Shown here in pieces: positions 55,972 through 64,000 of a stretch of 64,000 nucleotides of DNA. The DNA is taken from the NCBI GenBank assembly GCA_965544035.1, contig CBEULR010000004.1, positions 100,039 to 164,038 of the forward strand. Direction: 5' to 3'. The notes beneath the pieces were generated by a model that was not told where the DNA came from, did not search any database, and saw only the letters and a program-made list of their open reading frames with translations. Source of the DNA: CBEULR01 sp965544035. GTDB taxonomy: Bacteria; Bacillota; Desulfotomaculia; Desulfotomaculales; Desulforudaceae. The translations under genes were made by a program, and so were the position numbers. Positions within the stretch are counted from its first letter, which is position 1; the number at the start of each line of letters is the position of its first letter.

Positions 55972-56334
55972 TCACACCGAAACCTTTTCCAGAACCCTGC
56001 GTACCACCGATCTAACCTCGTTCAAATCAAAGGGTTTTAGAATCAGGCAGCGGACGCCCAGCCGCTCGGCTTCACCCGGATCAGAAAGCTCTCCGTAGGC
56101 TGTGATCAGTATCACGGGCAATCCCGGGGTTACCTTATTAATTTCACGCAGCGTTTCCAACCCGCTCATTCCGGGCATCTTGAGGTCAAGCAGAATGAGC
56201 TCCGGCGTCTGTTCCTTTACCCTTTCCACGGCCTCACGCCCGTTTCCCGCCAATACCACCTCGTAGCCTTCGCTGACGAGAGTCTCAAGCAACAGCTGGC
56301 GGATCGCCGGTTGGTCATCTACGACCAACAGCAT
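55972..56334 (-). CDS. spo0F: Sporulation phosphorelay response regulator Spo0F
   Basis: 120 residues from ATG 56332-56334, behind AAGGTGG; the in-frame GTG at 56346 overlaps that site. A single receiver domain without output. The acidic pocket is VVDDQ, the phospho-acceptor Asp is in LILLDLKMPGMSGLETL, the conserved Thr in VILITAYG and Lys in LILKPF. Spo0F passes phosphate from sensor kinases to Spo0B and Spo0A; clostridia lacking Spo0B may use it differently. A conserved order spo0F - zinc ribbon - fba - fsa - rho supports the assignment. Confidence 0.88.
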   Translation of the reverse strand: MLLVVDDQPAIRQLLLETLVSEGYEVVLAGNGREAVERVKEQTPELILLDLKMPGMSGLETLREINKVTPGLPVILITAYGELSDPGEAERLGVRCLILKPFDLNEVRSVVRRVLEKVSV

Positions 56335-56465
56335 AACCAATCCCACCTTGCATTATTCCAACTCACACGCACCCTTGGGGCAGGTGCCATAAACTTGTAT
56401 TCTTGGGATCGGGCCGAATTCCTGCTGCAGGGAATCTCAGTATAATGAAAATGCCAAAGAAATTC

Positions 56466-57221
56466 TCAAAAGGGGACGGAAAACCGGGCTAATGAGGCCG
56501 AGAGTCCTATGCCCAGGATGACGACGGTCACGAAAACGAGGACCACAACGGCGGCCACGGGCAGGGCAACCACGCCAACCGCCCGTCCGGTGGTGAAGCC
56601 GTGCACCTCCCGCAGCCCGATCACCAACAGGACGAGGCTCCAGACCCAAACACCCAGTCCGGCCGGGGCCATAAGCCGTGCCGATGCCGTCTCGCCGAGA
56701 CCGGCGATGATGATCAGGGCTTCCACCGGGAGCAGAAACAGCCCGGGCAGTGACGCCAGGCCGTAAACCGCAAGGGTGGCTTTGGGGCCGTTCGCGCCGC
56801 CCAACAGCTGGGCGACCAGGTGCAGCACGGCCCCGTAGCCCAGCCACTTCAGATACCACCAGAAGAAGCCGATCAGCGTCAGGAACGGCAGCAGAACGGT
56901 GAGCATCGCCTCCCATTCCGTGAAGCCGCGAGGGGCGATCGACCGGTAGGTGAGAACGCCCATAAGGCTGGTGGCGAGGTTGACAAAGGTTACGATAAAC
57001 AGGGTCAGGAGAATCGGCGGTTCGGGGGCGATGCGGCGGAAGGTGTCCACTGGTTCAAAAAGCACCCCGTAGATCAGTTCCAGAAAGCCGGGGCGCTGTT
57101 CTTCGTGCTGATCGGCAACCGGGTTCAATGCGGCATCCGCATGGTCTGAAACACCATCCGGACACGCGGCCGGATCCTCATCCCGGATTAGGTCATCCTT
57201 TTCCCGACCGGTCTCGGTCAT
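56466..57221 (-). CDS. Yip1-domain membrane protein
   Basis: 251 residues from ATG 57219-57221, behind GGAGG. A polar N-terminus of about 45 residues (acidic; DEDPAACPDGVSDHAD) precedes five membrane helices (LTLFIVTFVNLATSLMGVLT, AMLTVLLPFLTLIGFFWWYL and later ones). FLELIYGVLFEPVDTFRRIA matches the Yip1 start. Function is unknown in bacteria. It lies between spo0F and sppA. Confidence 0.78.
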   Translation of the reverse strand: MTETGREKDDLIRDEDPAACPDGVSDHADAALNPVADQHEEQRPGFLELIYGVLFEPVDTFRRIAPEPPILLTLFIVTFVNLATSLMGVLTYRSIAPRGFTEWEAMLTVLLPFLTLIGFFWWYLKWLGYGAVLHLVAQLLGGANGPKATLAVYGLASLPGLFLLPVEALIIIAGLGETASARLMAPAGLGVWVWSLVLLVIGLREVHGFTTGRAVGVVALPVAAVVVLVFVTVVILGIGLSASLARFSVPF

Positions 57222-57320
57222 TCGTATCCTCCACTTCCACCTTGGTAGTCACTGCCCTGAAAACAAGTCCCACAAACAACCCAGTATCCTTGGCACGGCC
57301 GAGTACTCACTCTCAGGTTC

Positions 57321-57392
57321 ATTCTCCTGACTCCTGACTCCTGAATACTGGATACCCTATTAGATACTGGATGCTCACTACCCACTACTGTA
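57321..57392. repeat. Low-complexity spacer (ACTCCTGACTCCTG / ACTACTG type)
   Basis: Direct repeats CTCCTGACTCCTGACTCCTG, then TACTGGATACCC and TACTGGATGC, then ACTACCCACTACTG. Related tracts occur at 43182-43204, 59952-60013, 61805-61845, 63748-63790 and 63893-63950. Non-coding. Confidence 0.6.
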
Positions 57393-58275
57393 CGTCCCAG
57401 GTTATCGGCTGGACTACCGGGCCGACACGCGGAATCAGAGCACCCATGCCCCCGAGTAACTGCGTCAGGGGACTCGGCAGCCCGGCTTCGTACACTTCGG
57501 GATCCCGCAGTCCGGCCAGTTCGGAAGCCTCATCGACGGCGTCACGGAAAAACCCCAGCCGGTCGACCAGCCCCAGGGCGTAGGCCTGACGTCCGGTGAG
57601 CACGCGCCCGTCGGCCACGGCCAGCACGTCTTCACGGGACATATTGCGCCCGTCGGCCACCGCATCTATAAACTGGTCGAACATGTCATCCACCATGTTC
57701 TGAAAGATATCCCGTTCGGTAGGATTCATCGGTCGGCTCGAGGAGCCCATGTCCTTCAGGGGGCCGCTCTTGATGACCTCCATGTCAACCCCCAGCTTCT
57801 CGTACAATCCCTGCAGGTTGGCCGTCTGAATGATCACGCCGATACTGCCCGTCGTCGTGGTCGGAGCGGCCACAATGGAGTTGCACCGGGAGGCGATCCA
57901 GTACGCGGCCGAAGCAGCCGTATCCCCCATGGAGGCAACGACCACCTTGCCCGAATCCCGCACGAAATCTACCGCCGCAGCAATCTCATGCCCGGCGGCC
58001 ACCGTGCCCCCGGGGCTGTTCAGACGGATGATCACAGCACCGACCGTCGGGTCCTCGGCCAGCCTTTCCAGCTGACGGGCGATGCCCTCCGATCCGGCCA
58101 CACCGGTGCCGAACAGGGGCGTGCCCGTTCCGCTGCTGATGAGGCCTTCAATCCGGATCACGGCGATCCGGCGCTCTTCGTTGTAATAATCCGGGGTGTC
58201 CCCGCCGATCACAAGTACGGTAAGCAGGGAGGCCACTACGGCGATCAGGATCACTCCGGCCCAAAACTTACGCAA
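57385..58275 (-). CDS. sppA: Signal peptide peptidase SppA, short type
   Basis: 296 residues from TTG 58273-58275. One N-terminal membrane helix (AGVILIAVVASLLTVLVIGG). The Ser-Lys dyad is visible: Ser in VASMGDTAASAAYWIA and Lys in VIKSGPLKDMGSSSRPM, with the oxyanion GG in IRLNSPGGTVAAG. It degrades cleaved signal peptides in the membrane. It belongs to the short (Bacillus-type) form, about 300 residues. Confidence 0.94.
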   Translation of the reverse strand: MRKFWAGVILIAVVASLLTVLVIGGDTPDYYNEERRIAVIRIEGLISSGTGTPLFGTGVAGSEGIARQLERLAEDPTVGAVIIRLNSPGGTVAAGHEIAAAVDFVRDSGKVVVASMGDTAASAAYWIASRCNSIVAAPTTTTGSIGVIIQTANLQGLYEKLGVDMEVIKSGPLKDMGSSSRPMNPTERDIFQNMVDDMFDQFIDAVADGRNMSREDVLAVADGRVLTGRQAYALGLVDRLGFFRDAVDEASELAGLRDPEVYEAGLPSPLTQLLGGMGALIPRVGPVVQPITWDVQ

Positions 58276-58292
58276 GAAGCATCCCCCACAGC

Positions 58293-59918
58293 CTAATCAA
58301 TGTCTGCCCGTTTAGTCTGTCCCCGATTCCTCAGCGCTGCACCGATAAAATCCTGGAAGAGCGGGTGCGGCCGGTTCGGCCGGGAGCGAAACTCGGGGTG
58401 GAACTGGGTGGCCACAAACCACGGGTGATCCTTGAGTTCGATAATCTCGACCAACCGCCCGTCGGGCGACAGCCCGCTCAGCACCACGCCGGCCTCCTCA
58501 AACTGTTTCCGGTATTCATTATTGAATTCGTAACGGTGGCGGTGCCGTTCGGTAACCTCGTCAACCCCATAGGCCTTATGCGCCAGCGTGCCGGGAAGCA
58601 CCTTGCAGGGGTAACCCCCGAGGCGCATCGTACCGCCTTTATCGGAAACCGTCTTCTGCTCGGGAAGGAGATCAATCACCGGATGGGGGGTATGCTCATT
58701 GAATTCCGGACTGTTGGCGCCGGTCAATCCCAACACGTCCCGCGCAATCTCGACCACCGCGAGCTGCATCCCCAGACAGATACCCAGCGTGGGAATGCGG
58801 TTGAGCCGGGCATAACGCAGAGCTTTGATCTTCCCCTCGACCCCCCGGTCGCCGAATCCGCCGGGTACCAAAATCCCGTCGGCGTCAGTCAGATACTCCT
58901 CGACTGAACCGGTCTCCAGATCCTCCGCGTTCACCCACTTAACATTTACCTGCGCGTCGTGGGCGGCCCCGGCGTGGCGCAGTGCCTCGACCACGCTGAA
59001 ATAGGCATCGGGCAGGGAAACGTACTTGCCGACCAGGGCGATCGTCACCTCGTGAGTGGCGTTCTGCAGCCTGTTCACCATCTCCCGCCATTCATCAAGG
59101 TCGGGCGGACCGCACTGCAGGCCCAGGCGTTCAACGACGAATTCGCCCAGACCCTCTTCCTCCATATTCAGCGGAACCTGGTAGATGGACGGGGCATCCA
59201 GTGCCTGGATGACCGCCCGCTTCTCCGTGTCGCAGAAAAGGGCCAGCTTCTCCTTCATGCCGGGCGGAAAGGGCTTCTCGCTGCGGCAGACCAGCACATC
59301 GGGCTGAATACCGATACCGCGCAGTTCCTTCACGCTGTGCTGGGTCGGTTTGGTCTTGAGTTCATTGGCGGCCTTCAGGTAGGGCACCAGAGTCACATGA
59401 ATATACAGGGTGTCCCCGCGCGGCAGATCGGTTTTCAGCTGCCTGATGGCCTCCAGAAATGGCTGGGATTCGATGTCGCCAACCGTACCGCCGATCTCGA
59501 CAATGACCACGTCGGCGCCGGTTTCCTCGGCCACCCGAAGCACCCGTTCTTTAATCTCGTTCGTGATGTGCGGAATGACCTGAACAGTGCCGCCCAGGTA
59601 CTCTCCCCGGCGTTCTTTACGAATCACCGATGAATAAATCCCGCCGGTGGTCACGTTGCTGGACCGCGTCAGGTTCACGTCCACAAACCGCTCGTAGTGC
59701 CCCAGGTCCAGGTCGGTCTCCGCGCCGTCCTCGGTCACATAGACCTCCCCGTGCTGATAGGGGCTCATTGTACCCGGATCAACATTGAGATAGGGATCAA
59801 GCTTCTGAATGGTTACATTCAACCCGCGGCTTTTCAGGAGACGCCCCAGAGAAGCGGCGGTGATCCCTTTGCCCAACGAAGAAGTCACGCCCCCGGTCAC
59901 AAAAATAAACTTGGCCAT
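58293..59918 (-). CDS. pyrG: CTP synthase
   Basis: 541 residues, full length. Synthetase domain: GGVTSSLGKGITAASLGRLL and KLDPYLNVDPGTMSPYQHGE. Glutaminase domain: catalytic Cys in TLGICLGMQLAVVEIARDVL, and FHPEFRSRP at the end with His and Glu. It makes CTP from UTP using glutamine. pyrG downstream of argS and upstream of sppA fits the clade. No CTP-sensing leader (run of C's) seen upstream. Confidence 0.98.
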   Translation of the reverse strand: MAKFIFVTGGVTSSLGKGITAASLGRLLKSRGLNVTIQKLDPYLNVDPGTMSPYQHGEVYVTEDGAETDLDLGHYERFVDVNLTRSSNVTTGGIYSSVIRKERRGEYLGGTVQVIPHITNEIKERVLRVAEETGADVVIVEIGGTVGDIESQPFLEAIRQLKTDLPRGDTLYIHVTLVPYLKAANELKTKPTQHSVKELRGIGIQPDVLVCRSEKPFPPGMKEKLALFCDTEKRAVIQALDAPSIYQVPLNMEEEGLGEFVVERLGLQCGPPDLDEWREMVNRLQNATHEVTIALVGKYVSLPDAYFSVVEALRHAGAAHDAQVNVKWVNAEDLETGSVEEYLTDADGILVPGGFGDRGVEGKIKALRYARLNRIPTLGICLGMQLAVVEIARDVLGLTGANSPEFNEHTPHPVIDLLPEQKTVSDKGGTMRLGGYPCKVLPGTLAHKAYGVDEVTERHRHRYEFNNEYRKQFEEAGVVLSGLSPDGRLVEIIELKDHPWFVATQFHPEFRSRPNRPHPLFQDFIGAALRNRGQTKRADID

Positions 59919-59951
59919 AATCTCCTCCCGTTTCTCGGCAGCAGCTAGAGT

Positions 59952-60013
59952 TCAGAAGTCAGAACGGCTTCCGCTTTCCACTGACTACTGACTACCGGCT
60001 ACTGACCACTAGT
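59952..60013. repeat. Low-complexity spacer (ACTGACTACTGACTACC)
   Basis: CCACTGACTACTGACTACCG followed by GCTACTGACCACTAG, with AGAACGGCTTCCGCTTTCC before it. A similar segment, GAACCGCTTCCGGTCC next to TACTCATTACTG, occurs near 63905-63950. Part of the argS-pyrG gap. Confidence 0.6.
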
Positions 60014-60015
60014 TA

Positions 60016-61704
60016 TTACATTCTCTCGGGTGCGGTTACACCTATGATGTCAAGGCAGATACGAATCACGGTTCGGGTACACCCGGCCAGTACCAGGCGT
60101 GCCTCCTCCAATCCCTCGCCGGAACCGATGATCCGGTGGGCGTTATAGAAACTGTGGAACAGCCCGGCCACGTCGTGCACATAGTGCGCAATGCGGTGCG
60201 GGGCCAGATCGACGGCGGCCTGCGATACCTCTTCCGGGAAATCGGCCAACCGCCGGATCAGGGCGCGCTCGGTCTCCTCCCGCAGCACGGTGAAATCGAC
60301 GGTGGAGGCGTCGGGCACGGCACCTCCCCGCTCGGCAAGCTGGCGGAACACGCTGCAGATGCGGGCGTGCGCGTACTGGACATAATACACCGGGTTTTCA
60401 TTCGTGCGGCGTTTGGCCAGATCGAGGTCGAAGTCCAGGTGGCTGTCGGCGCTGCGCATTATGAAAAAGTAGCGTGCCGCGTCCTTGCCCACCTCTTCCA
60501 ACAGTTCGTCCAGAGTGATGTACTGCCCGCTGCGCTTGGACATGCGGACGATTTCCCCGTCCCGGTACAGCCGGACAAGCTGCATCAGCACTACGTCCAG
60601 GGCATCCGGGTCCAGACCGAGGGCAGCCAGCGCCCCCTTCATCCGCGCGACGTGACCGTGATGGTCAGCGCCCCAGATGTTGATCACCCAGGCAAAGCCG
60701 CGGTCGAACTTGTTCTTGTGGTAGGCGATGTCGGCCGCAAAATAAGTCGGCACCCCGTTGGCACGGACCAGCACCTCGTCCTTGTCCGTACCGAAGGCGC
60801 TGCCCTTCAGCCACAGCGCACCGTCCTTCTCAATCAGCCAGCCGCGCTCCCGCAGCAGGTCGATGGTCTCGGCCACCGCCCCGCTGTCGTGCAGCGACTG
60901 TTCCGAGAACCAGACATCATACCGGACCCCGAAGGCGGCCAGCGTCTCCCTGATGGCACTCAGCTTCTCGTCAAGAGTGAACCGGACGAGCGCTTGGCGC
61001 CGGACTTCCGGTTCCTCCGCCAGATACCGGTCCCCATGTTGGGCGATGAACCGGCGTGCCGTTTCAATCAGGTCTTCCCCGTGATAGCCGTTCTCCGGGA
61101 TCTCGCCCTCCTGCCCCAGCTCCTGCAAGTAGCGGGCCTCAACCGACAGGGCCAAATTCTCAATCTGGTGCCCGGCGTCATTGATGTAAAACTCGCGCTC
61201 GACATCAAAGCCGGCAAAAGACAACAGCGAAGCCAGGCTGTCGCCCAAGGCGGCGCCCCGCGCGTTGCCCATATGCAGCAGACCGGTGGGGTTGGCACTG
61301 ACGAATTCAACCTGTACCTTGCGGGATCCGCCGATGGTGCTTCTGCCGTAATCCATGCCCGCGGCGTCAATCTGGGGCAGGACACGGTAGATCCAGTCGG
61401 GCTGAAGGCGGAAATTAATAAAGCCCGGACCCGCGATCGTTACCTCTTCGACCTCACACTCCTGAAGGTTCAGGTGGGAGACAAGGGTTTCGGCAATCTG
61501 GCGCGGGGGACGCCGGGCCGGTTTGGTGAGCATTAGAGCCAGGTTGGTGGCGAAATCACCGAAGTTCTTTTCACGTGGCACTTCGACTGTGAACTCGGGG
61601 AGCGGGACTTCGGGCGTAAGCCCTAATTCGCCCCGTGCTGCTTCGGCGGCACTGCGCAGAGCCCGCTCGATACCTGCGCGCAGGCCGGCCAGAAGGTAAT
61701 CCAT
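60016..61704 (-). CDS. argS: Arginyl-tRNA synthetase
   Basis: 562 residues, full length. The HIGH-type motif is HMGNARGAALGDSLASLL (His, Gly and Asn kept), preceded by NPTG; the KMSKS-type motif reads RMSKRSGQYITL. N-terminal Add-1 domain (TPEVPLPEFTVEVPREKNFG) and C-terminal DALR anticodon-binding domain (HRIAHYVHDVAGLFHSFYNA) are complete. Charges tRNA-Arg. No T-box leader in front. Confidence 0.98.
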   Translation of the reverse strand: MDYLLAGLRAGIERALRSAAEAARGELGLTPEVPLPEFTVEVPREKNFGDFATNLALMLTKPARRPPRQIAETLVSHLNLQECEVEEVTIAGPGFINFRLQPDWIYRVLPQIDAAGMDYGRSTIGGSRKVQVEFVSANPTGLLHMGNARGAALGDSLASLLSFAGFDVEREFYINDAGHQIENLALSVEARYLQELGQEGEIPENGYHGEDLIETARRFIAQHGDRYLAEEPEVRRQALVRFTLDEKLSAIRETLAAFGVRYDVWFSEQSLHDSGAVAETIDLLRERGWLIEKDGALWLKGSAFGTDKDEVLVRANGVPTYFAADIAYHKNKFDRGFAWVINIWGADHHGHVARMKGALAALGLDPDALDVVLMQLVRLYRDGEIVRMSKRSGQYITLDELLEEVGKDAARYFFIMRSADSHLDFDLDLAKRRTNENPVYYVQYAHARICSVFRQLAERGGAVPDASTVDFTVLREETERALIRRLADFPEEVSQAAVDLAPHRIAHYVHDVAGLFHSFYNAHRIIGSGEGLEEARLVLAGCTRTVIRICLDIIGVTAPERM

Positions 61705-62008
61705 TCTAAACCTCCTCGACGTTTATCGAAAGGGCATGATAACCTAATATTTCCCTGTCCGTCTAATCCATACTCTAGCGTAATACTTCCCCACACCTCT
61801 GTCAAGTAAAGTAGCCAGTATTTCAGTAGTCAGTGTTAGTTATTCAGCCCCCCTTGTCACCCTGTCGGGCGACCCGATGGAGGAACGATGATGCGGTCGT
61901 GCCACCCGGGTTTACCCCGGTCTCCAGTCTGGCGATTCGACACGGAGACACAAAGCCAACATTATAACTCATAACTCTTCTTCCCCTGCTACCAACTACC
62001 GGACGCCT
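61705..62008. repeat. Gap with half a family-2 palindrome and low-complexity repeat
   Basis: No gene. 61805-61845 carries AAAGTAGCCAGTATTTCAGT, then AGTCAGTGTTAGTTATTCAG (low-complexity type). 61892-61945 matches, on the other strand, the right arm of the palindrome at 43219-43468 (CCGGGTTTACCCCGGTCTCC, then CGATTCGAC). Confidence 0.55.
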
Positions 62009-63216
<1,208 letters not shown>

Positions 63217-63220
<4 letters not shown>

Positions 63221-63705
63221 GGCAGCATCACCAGCCTGTGGTCACCGTCTTCGTCTTCCAGGAGGATTCCTTCCTTCTTGTAGGTCTGCAGGACAAAGTG
63301 GGTGGTGGTGCTGGTCACGCCGTCAATCGGCGCCAGTTTGGTCGCCACAAAGAAGGCCACCTCCTGCATCGTCCGGCCCTCGATAAATACGGCCAAATCG
63401 AATGTGCCCGACATCAGGTGCAGCGTCTTGACCTCGGGGAAGCGTCCGATCCGTTCGGCGATGGCGGTAAAGCCAACGTCCCTTTCGGGCGTCACCTTCA
63501 CCTCGATCAGCGCCGTCACCTTCTCCTTCCCGACCTTTTCCCAGTTGACCAGCGTACGGTAGCCGATAATGGTGTGGTTTTCCTCCAGCTGTTTCACCAG
63601 CCCGGCAACCTCGTCCTCCGGCATATCCAGCATTGTGGCCAGCTGTCCGGTTGTGAGACGGGCATTCTCCGCCAGCAGTTCCAGTACCTTCAGTTGAAGA
63701 TCCAA
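63217..63705 (-). CDS. Lrp/AsnC-family transcriptional regulator
   Basis: 162 residues from TTG 63703-63705, behind GAGGAGG. N-terminal helix-turn-helix (ENARLTTGQLATMLDMPEDE) and C-terminal RAM amino-acid-sensing domain (VTALIEVKVTPERDVGFTAI, then LMSGTFDLAVFIEGRTMQEV). The feast/famine family usually binds amino acids. Overlap with the aminotransferase implies it regulates that gene. First gene of the pair. Confidence 0.92.
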
Positions 63706-64000
63706 CGAGTAAGCCTCCTCTTATCTAGAAGTCTATAGCGGGTATTCACTGTGGTAGCGGTTTCAGCAGTGAGTAGTGAGTAGTGATGGTATGAATAGCA
63801 CGTTATGGTATCTGTGTTTGTCTCCGGGTGACTTCTGTAATGCGGGCACCATTCTTGGCGAAACATAGATCTGTTTCCAGGGCAGCGGGATTCTAAAGTA
63901 GTCAGTACGAACCGCTTCCGGTCCTTATAGATACTTGCTACTCATTACTGATTCGACCCCAAAAAGGGTCCAATTTAGGGTATAACATATAACCCAATCA
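63706..64000. other. Non-coding end of the window with repeat elements
   Basis: About 295 bp without a gene. Low-complexity tracts at 63748-63790 (GCAGTGAGTAGTGAGTAGTG) and 63893-63950, and at 63805-63865 a half copy of family-2 palindrome (TGTTTGTCTCCGGGTGACTT, then GCGGGCACCATTCTTGGCGA) resembling 43225-43275. Confidence 0.6.

Noticed and set aside
59919..60015. CTP-sensing attenuator or T-box in the argS-pyrG region
   Set aside because: The gap is low-complexity repeat without the C-run, terminator or T-box motif such leaders need.
60136..61536. 466-codon plus-strand frame across argS
   Set aside because: Antisense shadow of argS, which has all its motifs.

Overview
ORGANISM. The window (roughly 59% GC by eye) reads as the chromosome of an endospore-forming Firmicute of the Desulfotomaculum / Pelotomaculum / Desulforudis type. 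The evidence is gene order. The block spoIID - spoIIID - mbl, the atp operon, wecB, glyA - rpiB - ywlE - mntP - ywlC, prmC - prfA - yqhQ - rpmE, rho - fsa - fba - (zinc-ribbon protein) - spo0F and sppA - pyrG - argS is the conserved spo0F-to-atp neighbourhood of clostridial spore-formers. SLH-domain and copper-amine-oxidase-stalk surface proteins are typical of that clade. Species is not determinable from the sequence alone.

LAYOUT. (1) 1-16 kb is an accessory cell-surface region: the end of a flavoprotein gene, a coiled-coil protein, an exported flavoprotein with an SLH-like tail, an SLH protein, a Doc-type toxin-antitoxin pair, and four paralogous secreted proteins that end in a copper-amine-oxidase stalk domain. 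One of these is in an operon with a TolC-like protein and an unknown 203-residue protein. (2) 16-19 kb is a TetR-controlled ABC-2 efflux operon damaged by an internal deletion that joins hlyD to the first permease gene, followed by about 0.8 kb of decayed DNA. (3) 19.8-27.4 kb holds an ECF sigma / zinc-finger anti-sigma pair, a giant SLH-anchored subtilase, a stand-alone pyruvate-kinase C-domain protein and a PIN toxin-antitoxin pair. (4) 27.4-46.7 kb is core: mbl, spoIIID, spoIID, the complete atpZIBEFHAGDC operon, wecB, glyA to ywlC, prmC, prfA, yqhQ and rpmE. (5) 46.7-51.1 kb is an accessory island: an AAA/DUF4143 ATPase between 26-bp direct repeats, a small inverted-repeat element, a radical SAM protein and an HPP membrane protein. 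(6) 51.2-64 kb is core again: LysM/M23 peptidase, rho, fsa, fba, spo0F, sppA, pyrG, argS, an aminotransferase and an Lrp-type regulator.

HOW IT MAY WORK TOGETHER. The most interesting pattern is regulatory. The ECF sigma gene has a GGAACTT-17-TCTAA promoter in front of it. The only other site I found with the same two boxes and the same 17-bp spacer lies about 340 nt upstream of the 718-residue stalk-domain surface protein, on the other strand and 4 kb away. This suggests an envelope regulon: ECF sigma and its membrane anti-sigma driving a surface protein through a long, hairpin-rich leader. TGTCGAA boxes (the Spo0A box) precede three other surface genes at similar positions.

REPEATS. Several families of non-coding repeats occupy gene boundaries: a 28-31 bp motif present four times (two copies bound a 137-bp element), two unrelated families of 200-250 bp imperfect palindromes, and AGTAGTCAGT-like low-complexity spacers confined to 43-64 kb. 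No rRNA, tRNA, CRISPR array or intact transposase was seen.
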